Positions 7,578-17,543 of a stretch of DNA of 39,117 bases are shown one piece after another. This stretch comes from an uncultured Burkholderiales bacterium. GTDB lineage: Bacteria > Pseudomonadota > Gammaproteobacteria > Burkholderiales > Burkholderiaceae. Made by a program: the position numbers and the translations under genes. The stretch lies in the NCBI GenBank assembly GCA_946480465.1, contig CAMLJY010000059.1, forward strand, positions 1-39,117, in the 5' to 3' direction. The notes below the pieces were generated by a model. It was given only the letters and a program-made list of their open reading frames with translations. It was not told the DNA's origin and did no database searches. Positions within the stretch are counted from its first letter, which is position 1. Each line of letters begins with the position of its first letter.

Positions 7578-10500
7578 TCAGCCCTCCGCGGGCAGGTAGG
7601 CCAGGCCGGTGTCGGCCAGGCCCGTCAGCTCCACGCTGCCGGTGTTGAGCGGGCTGCGGCAGGCCAGCACGGCGAGCTGGGCCTGCGTCATGGCGCCGCC
7701 GTCCAGCAGCGCGGTGAACTCGGCGAGGGCGGCGGCATCGGCATCGTGGCCGACCACGTTGCGGTACACCAGGCGCACGAAGTCGGCGTTCGAGCGCGAG
7801 CCGGCCAGCTGCGCGAACGCGTGGGTGCCCAGCGCCGCTGCCACCAGCGCGTCGTAGCCGAGGCCGTCGTCCAGCAGCTTCAGCCCGATGCCGGCATAGG
7901 CGTGGTTCGTGAGGCTGGCCGTGCCGAACAGGGCCCGCAGGATCTGGGCCGTCTCGCCGGCATGGCCGTCGCTTCCGGTGTCCAGCGCGAGCGACACGTC
8001 CCCGAAGGCGATGCGTTCGACCTCGACCAGCAGGTCGCGGCCGTCGCCGCCGGCGGCCGAGTCGGCGATCCACCACAGCGACGCATCGCGCGTCAGCACG
8101 TAGGCTTCGCGCGGGGCGGCATAGCGCGCCGTGTCGATGCCGGCGCCGCCCTCCAGGACGTCGTCGCCGCCGCGCCCGGCCAGCTCGTCGTTGCCGCGCA
8201 TGCCGTGCAGATGGTTGGCCGCGGCATTGCCGGCCAGCGCGTCGGCGCCGTCACCGCCATAGGCCACTTCGATCTCGGTGTCCTCGGCGATCGTCAGCGT
8301 CCGGCCATCCAGCCGGCTTTGCGCACCGGGCTGCAGGTCGATCAGGCTGTCGGACGTGATCGCCGCCGCATTGAGCGTGTCGCGGCCGTCCGCGTCGCCG
8401 AGCGTCGCGCGCGCCGGCTGTGCCGCCGCCCAATCGCCGAATTCGTCGGTGTACACGAAGACATCGTCGGCGCTGTCCGCGCTGCCGATCAAAGTGAGCG
8501 ACCAGGCGTGCAAGGTGCCGGCCTGGCCGGTGCGGTCGTCGATGGCCTCCAGCGTCCAGCGCCCGGCTGCGCTCTCGCCCAGGCTCAGCACGGTGCTGAA
8601 GGTGAAGCCCAGGCGATCGGGCACGGTGGGGTAGAGCATGGCGGGGTTGTGTGAAATGCCGGACATCAGCCGGCTTTCGGTGCCCGCGGGCGACACGAGC
8701 CGCAGCGACACGTCGCCCAGGCTCCCGTGCTCGACGTCGACGTGGACCTCGACGCGCTCGACGCGCAGATCCCGCGTGACGTCCACCGCCTGGACCAGCG
8801 ACGACGTGCCGTCGGGGATCGCTGCCGCCGTCGTCACGTCGACCCGGTGCTCGAGCAGGTTCGCGGCGGTCGCCGGCGTGTCGCCCCAGGTCTCGGCCAG
8901 CCTCACGGCGGCATGGGCGTCGACGAGCCCGAAGCCGAGCTGGTGATCGACCGCGTCGTAGTGCAGGCCGCCGCCGTTCCACCCGCCGGCGCCGTTGCTG
9001 CGCCAGTCGTTGTGGGCCGCGTCTGTGATGCGGGCGCTGAAGGCCAGGATCTGCTGCACGTCGCGGTAGCCCAGCCACGGGTGGGCCTGCAGCATCAGCG
9101 CCGCGATGCCGGAAACCGCGGGCGCGGCGAACGAGGTGCCGGAGATGCTGGCGAACTCGCCATCGTCGTAGCCCAGGCGTCCGCTGCGGTCGGTGGTCAG
9201 GATGTCGCCGAAGCCGCGGTCGCCCGCGCCGCCCGGCGCGGCGACCAGCACCGACGCGCCCGGTGTGGTGTAGCGGGTTGCCGCGCCCTGGTGGTCGGTG
9301 GCGGCGACGGTGATGGTGTAGCGGTTGTTCTGGAAGCTGTGCAGGTTGGTGTCGTCGCCGATCTCGGCCTCGTTGCCGGCGGCCTGCACGACGATCGTGC
9401 CCAGGCCGCCGCGCCCGCCCCGCACGAGCTGCGCCATTGCGGCGACGATGGGCGCCGCGGACTCGGCTTCCATGTTGTCGGCGAAAGGCCAGGTGTCGTC
9501 GAACGGAAAGCGCGCGCTGATGCCCCAGCTGTTGTTCAGCACGTCGACGTTCATCGCGTGGGACAAGCCGTTGGCGATGTCCTGCCCGAAGTCGGTGTAG
9601 CCGGTGTACACCGAGACCAGGGTCGACCCGGGCGCAACGCCGATCGTGCCCGTGCCGTTGCGCGCGGCGCCGATCACGCCCGCCACCGCGGTGCCGTGGT
9701 CGTCCGACGGGCGCACCGGCTCGCCGCCCGGCGCCAGGTCGCGCGCCACGACGCCGAGCGTCGCGTCGACGGCCGGTGCCAGGTCTTGATGGCCCGCCTC
9801 GACGCCGTTGTCGAACACCGCCACGCGCACGCCGCGGCCGTCGAACTCCGGCCACAGCGACAGCACGTTCACGCCGTGCTCGGGATACAGGTGCCACTGG
9901 CGCGGCAGCAGCGGATCGTCCGGCAGGGCGCCGGGCTCGGCATCGTCGTCGGCGATGGTGATCTCGGCGGTCGCCGGCCCAAGGACGGCGCCGGCGGGGT
10001 TCGACAGCGTGAGCGTGAAGACCTCGTCCGGTTCAAGCGCCGTGTCATCGATGAGCGGCAGGTCGACGACGATGCTGGTCTGCCCGGGCGCGAAGCGCAG
10101 CTCGCGCGGGGCGCCGGTGGCCACGTCGGCATCCGGGCTGGCGGTGCCGGCCGCCGCGCCGAGCGTCACCACGACCTCCTGCGCCGAGGGGCCGCTCAGC
10201 AGCACCTCGACGCGCACCACGCCATCACCTTCCATGACGCGCAATTCATCCGTTATCAAGACCTCCACCTCCGCGCGCGTCCGGAAGGCGAACTGCGCGT
10301 TGGCCGCGCTCGCGTTCCCGTCGCGGTCGAACACGGCACCGTCGCCCAGTTCGACGACGTAGCCGGTGTCCCGCCGCAGGGGCTGGGCGGGATCGATGCG
10401 CAGGTGGTTGCCGTCGAACTCGATCGCGTCGCTGGTCGACACGTCGTAGTTCGCGACGACCGCGCCGCCCGCTTCGCGCAGCACGATGCGGCCGTGGCCG

Positions 10501-11456
10501 GGCACGATGGGCTCGTTGAAGGTCAGCACCAGGTCGCTGCCGGCGGAGGCGTCGAGCGCGCCGCTGGCGGGGCTGAAGTGCAGCGGCGTCGGCGCCGACG
10601 CGGCCGTGAACAGCGCGGCGCCGATGCGCAGTCCGGCAAAGAACAGGACCTCCACGTTGCGCAGCTGGTCGATGCCTTCGCGGTCGGACGACACGGTGAG
10701 CCAGCCACTGGCCGGGTCGTGGCTGATGTCGACCTGGTCGAGCGCCGTCATGAAGAACGCGCCGTCTTCGCCACCGCCGCCGTCGATCGTGTCGTCGCCG
10801 GCATTGCCTGCGAAGCTGTCGCTGCGCGAGGAGCCCGTCAGCGTGTCGTGGAAGTACGAGCCGATCACGGCCTCGATGTCGACGAGGGTGTCGTCGCCGT
10901 CGGCGCCGCTGGCGCGCCCCGATTCCAGGTCGACGGTGACCCGCCCCAGCGCGCGCTGGTAATCGACGTTGTCGAAGCCGGCGCCGCCGATGATCAGGTC
11001 GTCGCCCGTGCCCCCTGCCAGCAGGTCGTCGCCGTCGCCGCCGTCGACCCGGTCCATGCCCGGCCCGCCCGACAGCCAATTGCCCAGATGGTTGCCGACG
11101 AGCTGGTCGTCGAAGCGCGAGCCCCAGGCGCGCTCGATCGAAGACAGCGTGTCGGCGCCGTCGGCGCCGCTCGCCAGGCCCGCCCGCAGGTCCACCTGCA
11201 CGGGGCCCGCTGCCGCCACGTACGAGGCGGTGTCCTCGCCGTAGCCGCCGTCGATGAGATCGTTCCCGGCGCCGCCCTGCAGCACGTCGTCGCCGCCGCC
11301 GCCGTTCAGCACGTCGTCGTCGGCGCTGCCGCGCAGTTCGTCCGTTGCGGTCGTTCCCTCGAAAAGGCCTTGCGGCCCGAAACGCCAACCCAGCATCTGC
11401 GCCAACGGGCGCAGCGCCGCCTCGACCGCGTCGCGGCCTGCCAACTCATTGATCAC
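7578..11456 (-). CDS. Large RTX/subtilisin-like (S8) serine protease with DUF4214 C-terminus
   Basis: 1292 aa; start GTG 11456, with GAGGGA 5 nt upstream. No classical signal peptide. Domains in order: RTX calcium-binding nonapeptides (about 40-230); an Ig-like Big_5-type domain (295-395, SPASGALDASAGSDLVLTFN); a Calx-beta-like domain (400-500); a subtilisin-type catalytic domain with Asp about 547 (VAVFDNGVE), His about 585 (DDHGTAVAG) and Ser about 772 (SGTSFAAPA); a proprotein-convertase P domain (880-990); a second RTX block (GRGGDDVLEGGAG, about 1100); and a DUF4214-type region (about 1205-1275, DFVRLVYRNVVGHDADAAAL) ending LTGLADTGLAYLPAEG. All three catalytic residues are present, so an active, calcium-dependent, secreted endoprotease is expected, probably exported by type I secretion. 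The transporter is not in the window. Confidence 0.92.
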   Translation of the reverse strand: MINELAGRDAVEAALRPLAQMLGWRFGPQGLFEGTTATDELRGSADDDVLNGGGGDDVLQGGAGNDLIDGGYGEDTASYVAAAGPVQVDLRAGLASGADGADTLSSIERAWGSRFDDQLVGNHLGNWLSGGPGMDRVDGGDGDDLLAGGTGDDLIIGGAGFDNVDYQRALGRVTVDLESGRASGADGDDTLVDIEAVIGSYFHDTLTGSSRSDSFAGNAGDDTIDGGGGEDGAFFMTALDQVDISHDPASGWLTVSSDREGIDQLRNVEVLFFAGLRIGAALFTAASAPTPLHFSPASGALDASAGSDLVLTFNEPIVPGHGRIVLREAGGAVVANYDVSTSDAIEFDGNHLRIDPAQPLRRDTGYVVELGDGAVFDRDGNASAANAQFAFRTRAEVEVLITDELRVMEGDGVVRVEVLLSGPSAQEVVVTLGAAAGTASPDADVATGAPRELRFAPGQTSIVVDLPLIDDTALEPDEVFTLTLSNPAGAVLGPATAEITIADDDAEPGALPDDPLLPRQWHLYPEHGVNVLSLWPEFDGRGVRVAVFDNGVEAGHQDLAPAVDATLGVVARDLAPGGEPVRPSDDHGTAVAGVIGAARNGTGTIGVAPGSTLVSVYTGYTDFGQDIANGLSHAMNVDVLNNSWGISARFPFDDTWPFADNMEAESAAPIVAAMAQLVRGGRGGLGTIVVQAAGNEAEIGDDTNLHSFQNNRYTITVAATDHQGAATRYTTPGASVLVAAPGGAGDRGFGDILTTDRSGRLGYDDGEFASISGTSFAAPAVSGIAALMLQAHPWLGYRDVQQILAFSARITDAAHNDWRSNGAGGWNGGGLHYDAVDHQLGFGLVDAHAAVRLAETWGDTPATAANLLEHRVDVTTAAAIPDGTSSLVQAVDVTRDLRVERVEVHVDVEHGSLGDVSLRLVSPAGTESRLMSGISHNPAMLYPTVPDRLGFTFSTVLSLGESAAGRWTLEAIDDRTGQAGTLHAWSLTLIGSADSADDVFVYTDEFGDWAAAQPARATLGDADGRDTLNAAAITSDSLIDLQPGAQSRLDGRTLTIAEDTEIEVAYGGDGADALAGNAAANHLHGMRGNDELAGRGGDDVLEGGAGIDTARYAAPREAYVLTRDASLWWIADSAAGGDGRDLLVEVERIAFGDVSLALDTGSDGHAGETAQILRALFGTASLTNHAYAGIGLKLLDDGLGYDALVAAALGTHAFAQLAGSRSNADFVRLVYRNVVGHDADAAALAEFTALLDGGAMTQAQLAVLACRSPLNTGSVELTGLADTGLAYLPAEG

Positions 11457-12028
11457 GGAGTTCCCTCGTTCGCCGGGACCACGCAGCGGGCCTCTGGCGG
11501 AAGCCGGGGAGTCTAGTGAGGTGATCGGGCAGGCACTGGTACGGAAACGGCTGAGCAGGCCTTCGAACGCGGGGGCCGGCGGGGGGGGGCGGGAGGCCTC
11601 CCGTCTGCCTCCCGTCTGCCTGGCCGCATACCAACCCTTTCATTAGACATAAGAACGATTGTGGGCTGTCGCAGGGCTACCGCACCAGCGCCCGTGCCAG
11701 CCAGCTCGCGCCCGTGCCAGCCAGCTCGCGCCCGTGCCAGCCAGCTCGCGACCGCGCCAGCCCGCTCCCGCCTGTACCGGCCGTCCCCGTCGCACCGGCC
11801 GGGTCGTCCATCACCCGCCCGGGTCGCGCCTGACCCGCTGGCCGCGCGCTGGCGCACCGGGCGCCGCGGCACGACCGATGCGCCGGAGGCCACTTCCGCC
11901 ACCGCCTCGCCACCGTCGCGCCGCCGCCCACCACCGTTGCCGCGCCGCCGCCTTGTGGCCGCTCACGCGTGCTGGCATCGCCTTTGCAACCGCCCCCTCT
12001 GTCGCGCGTCGCGAAGGAGATCGGTGCC
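11457..12028. other. 572-bp spacer between the protease gene and the eCIS operon
   Basis: No credible gene on either strand. It holds a G9 run (11581-11589), a 12-bp palindrome GGGAGGCCTCCC (11591-11602), a twice-repeated GCCTCCCGTCT, an AT-rich island (about 11637-11661) that is the best place for a promoter on either strand, and the 20-bp tandem repeats listed separately. The Shine-Dalgarno sequence of the sheath gene is AAGGAGA near 12014. Confidence 0.6.
11691..11770. repeat. 20-bp tandem repeat, three perfect copies and one degenerate
   Basis: CCCGTGCCAGCCAGCTCGCG occurs at 11691-11710, 11711-11730 and 11731-11750 without a mismatch. A fourth, degenerate copy (ACCGCGCCAGCCCGCTCCCG) follows at 11751-11770. 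The array lies about 260 bp upstream of the sheath gene, in the only large spacer before the operon. It could be a binding-site array or a slippage-prone minisatellite. Confidence 0.9.
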
Positions 12029-13915
<1,887 letters not shown>

Positions 13916-13927
13916 GGGAGTCCGAAC

Positions 13928-14446
13928 ATGGCCCAGTTCGCCGTCAACACGCACCGCTTCGATCCCTACAAGAACTTCAAATTCCGCATCAAGTGGGACG
14001 GCCGCTACGTGGCCGGCATCAGCAAGGTCGGTTCGCTCAAGCGCAGCACCGAGGTGGTCGAGCACCGCGAGGGCGGCGACCCGTCGACCGCGCGCAAGTC
14101 GCCCGGACGCACGAAGTACGAAGCCATCACGCTGGAACGCGGCGTCACGCACGACCTGGAGTTCGAGGCCTGGGCCAACAAGGTGTGGCACGTGGGCGCG
14201 GGCCTGGGCGCCGAAGTCAGCCTGAAGGACTTCCGCAAGGACCTGATCCTGGAGGTCTACAACGAGACCGGCCAGGTGGTCATCGCCTACAAGATCTACC
14301 GCTGCTGGGTGTCGGAGTACCAGGCGCTGCCCGACCTGGACGCCAATGCGAACGCGATCGCGATCCAGACGCTGAAGCTCGAGAACGAGGGGTGGGAACG
14401 CGACGCGGACGTCGCGGAACCGGCCGAGCCGGTGCTGGCGGGGTGA
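13928..14446 (+). CDS. Inner tail tube protein (gp19-like; Pvc1/Afp1 family)
   Basis: 172 aa, the normal length; AAGGGAG just upstream of ATG 13928 and only 12 bp after the sheath stop. It forms the hexameric rings of the inner tube expelled on contraction and probably lines the cargo lumen. Family features are the opening FDPYKNFKFRIKWDGRYVAG, the STEVVEHREGGDPSTARKSPG segment, and TLERGVTHDLEFEAWANKVW leading to the last beta strand IQTLKLENEGWERD. Tube and sheath genes are adjacent, as in other eCIS loci. I see only this one tube gene, while Afp and PVC have two types (one for the initiation layer). Confidence 0.96.
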   Translation: MAQFAVNTHRFDPYKNFKFRIKWDGRYVAGISKVGSLKRSTEVVEHREGGDPSTARKSPGRTKYEAITLERGVTHDLEFEAWANKVWHVGAGLGAEVSLKDFRKDLILEVYNETGQVVIAYKIYRCWVSEYQALPDLDANANAIAIQTLKLENEGWERDADVAEPAEPVLAG

Positions 14447-14450
14447 TCCC

Positions 14451-15161
14451 ATGCGTGCCTTCGGCGCCGCCGCGGACCTGGACCTGGACTTCGCCAGCGC
14501 CGACCGCCCTGCCCTGGTGACGGCCCTGCTTGCGCGCTGCGGCACGCAGGACGACGGCTACTGGTGGGCGCAGCAGGTCGGCTGCCGCACCGCGGCGCTG
14601 CTGCGGCTGGCGGCCCTGACCGACCGCTGCACGAGCATGGCGCTCGCGGCCTCGTGTGCCGAGCCGGGTTGCGGCGAGGCCTTCGAGTTCGAGCTGCCGC
14701 TGCCGGCCCTGGTGGACCGCGCCAGCGGCGATGAACCGATGCCGGTCCAGCTCGACGCGGGCCGCATCGCGGCGCTGCGCCGGCCGACCGGCGACGACCT
14801 GCGCCGCTGGCGCGATGCGGCGCCCGCGTCGCGCGACGAGGCTGTGCGCACGATGCTGTCGGCGCTCGTCGTCCGCGGCGAGGCCGCCCTGGACGATGCC
14901 GCCCGCATCGCCGAAGCGATCGCCGGGATGGACCCGCTGATCGCCTTCTCGGTGTCCTGCCGTTGCCCGGCCTGCGGCGCGCCGGCGGAGGTCGGCGTCG
15001 ACCTGGAGGCCCTGGCCCTGAAGCGCCTGGCGGCCCGGCAGCAGGCGCTGCTGCTGGAGATTCACCGCCTCGCGTCGGCCTACGGCTGGACCGAGGCCGA
15101 AGTGCTGGCCGTGCCGCCGATGCGGCGTGCGCGCTACCTCGAACTGCTGGATTGCCGATGA
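14451..15161 (+). CDS. gp51-like baseplate assembly protein with zinc-ribbon cysteines
   Basis: 236 aa; GGGGTG 5 nt before ATG 14451. The C-terminus HRLASAYGWTEAEVLAVPPM followed by RRARYLELL matches the end of the T4 gp51/T4_baseplate family, a small assembly factor that is often encoded beside the tube in eCIS and phages. Two cysteine pairs (CAEPGC near residue 66 and CRCPAC near 170) could bind one zinc ion, a feature common in the bacterial versions. It probably helps tube or baseplate hub assembly and need not be in the finished particle. Its stop overlaps the next start (ATGA). Assignment rests mainly on the C-terminal motif and gene position. Confidence 0.7.
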   Translation: MRAFGAAADLDLDFASADRPALVTALLARCGTQDDGYWWAQQVGCRTAALLRLAALTDRCTSMALAASCAEPGCGEAFEFELPLPALVDRASGDEPMPVQLDAGRIAALRRPTGDDLRRWRDAAPASRDEAVRTMLSALVVRGEAALDDAARIAEAIAGMDPLIAFSVSCRCPACGAPAEVGVDLEALALKRLAARQQALLLEIHRLASAYGWTEAEVLAVPPMRRARYLELLDCR

Positions 15162-16150
15162 GCGACTACTTCGCCGCCCTGATGCGGTCCAGCGGCCTCG
15201 CGGCCGGTGGCGCGCCGCTCCCGGCCGCGCCGCGCGCCCAGGTGCCGCGGCCGGATGAGCCGGCGGTGCAGCGCCCCGCGCTGCGCGCGGCGGTGGCCGA
15301 GGCGCCCGGTGCCGCGCCGCACGGCGCGATGCCGGACGGCGCCCCGCAGGCGCGAGGCGGGCCGGCCGGGCGGGAGGGGCCGGCCGGGCGCAGCGCGCCG
15401 GCCGCCCCGGAGGCCGTCACGTCCGCGACGCCGCGGGCAGCGCTGCCGCTGGCGCCCGCCACCCCGCCCGTCACCCCGCCCGTGACCCCGCGGGCGGCGC
15501 CGCCGGTGCCCGCGCTGCTGCCGGCATCCGCGCACCCGTCAGCGCTGCCGCCCGCGTCCCCTCCTGCGCCCGGCGCGGCAAGGCCGCCGCAAGCCCCGGT
15601 CACGGCGCAGGCGCTGGTGCGCGCCGCCTTGCGGTGGGTGGCCGATGGACCGCCCGACGCGCGAACGGCACCGCCGCTCGCGCACGGGCTGGCACCGCAG
15701 GCCGCACCGCGCGTTCACGTTTCCGAGCCGATCCGCGCACCGGACGAGCCGGATCGCGGCGCATCCCCGCCACCGCGTCCGCACGGTGAAGGTCTGCGCG
15801 CATCGCCGGGTCCCGAACCGCCCGCCCTCGCCGCCCGGCCCACCGAGCCCTGGCCCGCGGCCCTGCGCCCCGGCTCGCCCCCGTCCCCAGCCAGCCCCGC
15901 CGACATCCCCGCCGCGGCAGCATCCACGGCAGCATTCACGGCAGCGCCCACGGCCGCATCCACGACGGCGCCCTCGCCGACGCACGCCGACACCGTCGAG
16001 GTGTCGATCGGCACCATCCACCTGCGCGTCGATGCGCCGGCCCCGCAGACCGTCGCGCGCATCGCACCGCCGCCAGTGCCGTCCCGCGCCGTGGGCAACC
16101 CGCGCGCTGAGCACGGCGCCCTCGCCCGCCGCGCGCTGCGAAGGATCTGA
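15158..16150 (+). CDS. Pro/Ala-rich low-complexity eCIS protein, possible length-determining protein
   Basis: 330 aa, read from ATG 15158, which overlaps the previous stop by 4 bp; the longer upstream frame is a shadow. After a short N-terminus (MSDYFAALMRSSGL) almost everything is Pro, Ala, Arg and Gly, with runs such as APATPPVTPPVTPRAAPPVP and (AA[SFP]T)4. Only the end looks folded: VEVSIGTIHLRVDAPAPQ, a short beta-rich motif, then a basic tail. I recall the SIGTIH.RV motif from proteins at this place in other eCIS loci but know of no proven function. It lies between the gp51-like and cap genes. As no other tape-measure candidate exists in the operon, a length-determining or scaffold role is possible but only inferred. 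Confidence 0.7.
   Translation: MSDYFAALMRSSGLAAGGAPLPAAPRAQVPRPDEPAVQRPALRAAVAEAPGAAPHGAMPDGAPQARGGPAGREGPAGRSAPAAPEAVTSATPRAALPLAPATPPVTPPVTPRAAPPVPALLPASAHPSALPPASPPAPGAARPPQAPVTAQALVRAALRWVADGPPDARTAPPLAHGLAPQAAPRVHVSEPIRAPDEPDRGASPPPRPHGEGLRASPGPEPPALAARPTEPWPAALRPGSPPSPASPADIPAAAASTAAFTAAPTAASTTAPSPTHADTVEVSIGTIHLRVDAPAPQTVARIAPPPVPSRAVGNPRAEHGALARRALRRI
15917..15964 (+). repeat. 12-bp in-frame repeat, four copies, inside the Pro/Ala-rich gene
   Basis: GCAGCATCCACG and three near copies stand head to tail (15917, 15929, 15941, 15953). Each codes for Ala-Ala-x-Thr with x = Ser, Phe, Pro, Ser. Being a multiple of three, copy changes would lengthen the protein without a frameshift. Confidence 0.85.
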
Positions 16151-16152
16151 CG

Positions 16153-17322
16153 ATGGCCCTCGCGGACTCCGGACGGGCGATCGGCGCCGTCACGCGCCTG
16201 CTGCAGGACCACCTGATCCGGCGCGGCTTCGAGGTCTCGATCGGCAAGCCCGAAGACGCGGCCGGGAACGACACCAACGCCAAGCTCAACCTGTTCCTCT
16301 ACGAAACCGTGCTCGACGCGCACCTGCGCAACCTGTCGCTGCGCGAGGGCGAACCACCGCCGCTGTGGCTGGTGCTGAAGTTCCTGCTCACCGCGTTCGA
16401 CCGCGAAGAAAGCAGCGACACCGCTGCCGCGCACGACCTGCTCGGCCGCGGCATGTCGGCGATCCACGAACTGAACTACCTGCGGCTGGATGCGCTGGTC
16501 GCGCCCGACGTGCAGCTCGCGCTGGAGCACAACCCCGAGCCGCTGAAGCTGAGCTTCGACGAATCGAATGCGGACCTGCTGTCGAAGATCATGCAGGGCA
16601 GCGACGAGCGCTATCGCCTGTCGGTCGCGTTCCAGGTGCGGCCGGTCATGATCGTGCCGGGGGCGCTGCCACGCTCGTCGCTGCTGGTCGGCGTGGACTA
16701 CAGCAGCGTGCCCGAGACCCTCATCGGCCGCGACGGCGTGCAGATCGAGGTGGCGCCGTCGCTGGGCCCGCGCCTGCACCGCGTGGAGCCCGACCGCTTC
16801 GAGGCCGGGGCGACGCTGACCCTGCACGGCGACGACGTCGGCGGCAGCGCGCTGGAGGTGGTGCTCGGCGACGTGGTGCTGCACGTCATCGAGCGGCACG
16901 CCGGCCGCCTCGTCGTCAGCGCCGAGGGCAGCTCCGGCACGCCGATCGCGTCCGGCACCACGCTGTCGGCCGGCGAGATGCCCCTGGTCGTGCGGCGCCG
17001 GCTCTCGCCCACGCGCGCGCGCTCGAGCAACCTGCTGCTCGCCCAGCTGCTGCCCACCCTGACCGGCGCGACGCTGGTCGCCGGCCACCTGGAGCTGCAG
17101 GGCCTGCTGCTCGGCGGCGACACGGACGACGTGGTGGTGTCGTTCTACCGCGAGTCCGATGGCAGCACCGCGCACCTGTTCGACACGGTGACGACCGCCG
17201 CAGACCAGCGCACGCTGGCCCTGCCCGGCGCCGGCGCCGCGGTGCCGGCCGGCACCTACCGCGTGATCCTGCGCGTGAACAACCAGCAGGCGAAAGCCAG
17301 CCCCAGGGTGGTGGTGCCATGA
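16153..17322 (+). CDS. Pvc16-like tail terminator/cap protein (DUF4255)
   Basis: 389 aa; ATG 16153, two bases after the previous stop. The N-terminal 190 residues (IGAVTRLLQDHLIRRGFEVS, KLNLFLYETVLDAHLRN, then LLTAFDREESSDTAAAHDLLG) match DUF4255, the cap that ends the tube and sheath at the far end in PVC/Afp (Pvc16). The C-terminal 200 residues (LGPRLHRVEPDRFEAGATLTLHGDDVGG) look like an IPT/TIG-type Ig fold plus a further beta domain. The extra beta domain makes it longer than the smallest DUF4255 proteins. The stop overlaps the start of the following repeat ORF (ATGA). Confidence 0.9.
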   Translation: MALADSGRAIGAVTRLLQDHLIRRGFEVSIGKPEDAAGNDTNAKLNLFLYETVLDAHLRNLSLREGEPPPLWLVLKFLLTAFDREESSDTAAAHDLLGRGMSAIHELNYLRLDALVAPDVQLALEHNPEPLKLSFDESNADLLSKIMQGSDERYRLSVAFQVRPVMIVPGALPRSSLLVGVDYSSVPETLIGRDGVQIEVAPSLGPRLHRVEPDRFEAGATLTLHGDDVGGSALEVVLGDVVLHVIERHAGRLVVSAEGSSGTPIASGTTLSAGEMPLVVRRRLSPTRARSSNLLLAQLLPTLTGATLVAGHLELQGLLLGGDTDDVVVSFYRESDGSTAHLFDTVTTAADQRTLALPGAGAAVPAGTYRVILRVNNQQAKASPRVVVP

Positions 17323-17543
17323 GCCCGCCCGGCCGCCCGAAGGGCGAATTCCGGAGGGCGCAGCCCGAAGGTGCCCCAGTGATCCCGCCCGGCCGCCCGA
17401 AGGGCGAATACCGGAGGGCGCAGCCCGAAGGCGCCCCAGTGATCCCGCCCGGCCGCCCGAAGGGCGAATACCGGAGCACGCAGCCCGAAGGTAGCCCAGT
17501 GGACGCCTCCGCCCGGCGGTTCCGCAGGAGGGTGGTCCGGTGA
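17319..17543 (+). CDS. Small ORF made of three 60-bp (20-residue) repeats
   Basis: 74 codons from ATG 17319, overlapping the cap stop by 4 bp and ending in the GTGA that starts the ATPase gene. It reads three near-identical 20-residue units (PPGRPKGEYRRAQPEGAPV type), then a basic tail SARRFRRRVVR. The tight overlaps at both ends look like a real operon gene. However, I recall very similar repeats in intergenic and hypothetical ORFs of Burkholderiales, so this may instead be an inserted repeat element that happens to stay open. No function is known to me. If made, the product is small, basic and probably disordered. Confidence 0.4.
   Translation: MSPPGRPKGEFRRAQPEGAPVIPPGRPKGEYRRAQPEGAPVIPPGRPKGEYRSTQPEGSPVDASARRFRRRVVR
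17321..17500 (+). repeat. 60-bp tandem repeat, three copies
   Basis: Units at 17321-17380, 17381-17440 and 17441-17500 differ at only a few positions. Each contains the self-complementary stretch CGCCCGAAGGGCG, which could fold as a hairpin. The first copy begins in the cap gene's ATGA and the last merges into the ATPase ribosome-binding site. Confidence 0.92.

Noticed and set aside
8727..11516. 929-codon plus-strand frame opposite the protease
   Set aside because: Antisense of RTX repeats and the S8 domain; low-complexity Val/Ala/Arg/His sequence with no domain.
11591..11602. Palindrome GGGAGGCCTCCC as terminator or operator
   Set aside because: No loop and no T-run, and palindromes of G and C are expected by chance in such GC-rich DNA.
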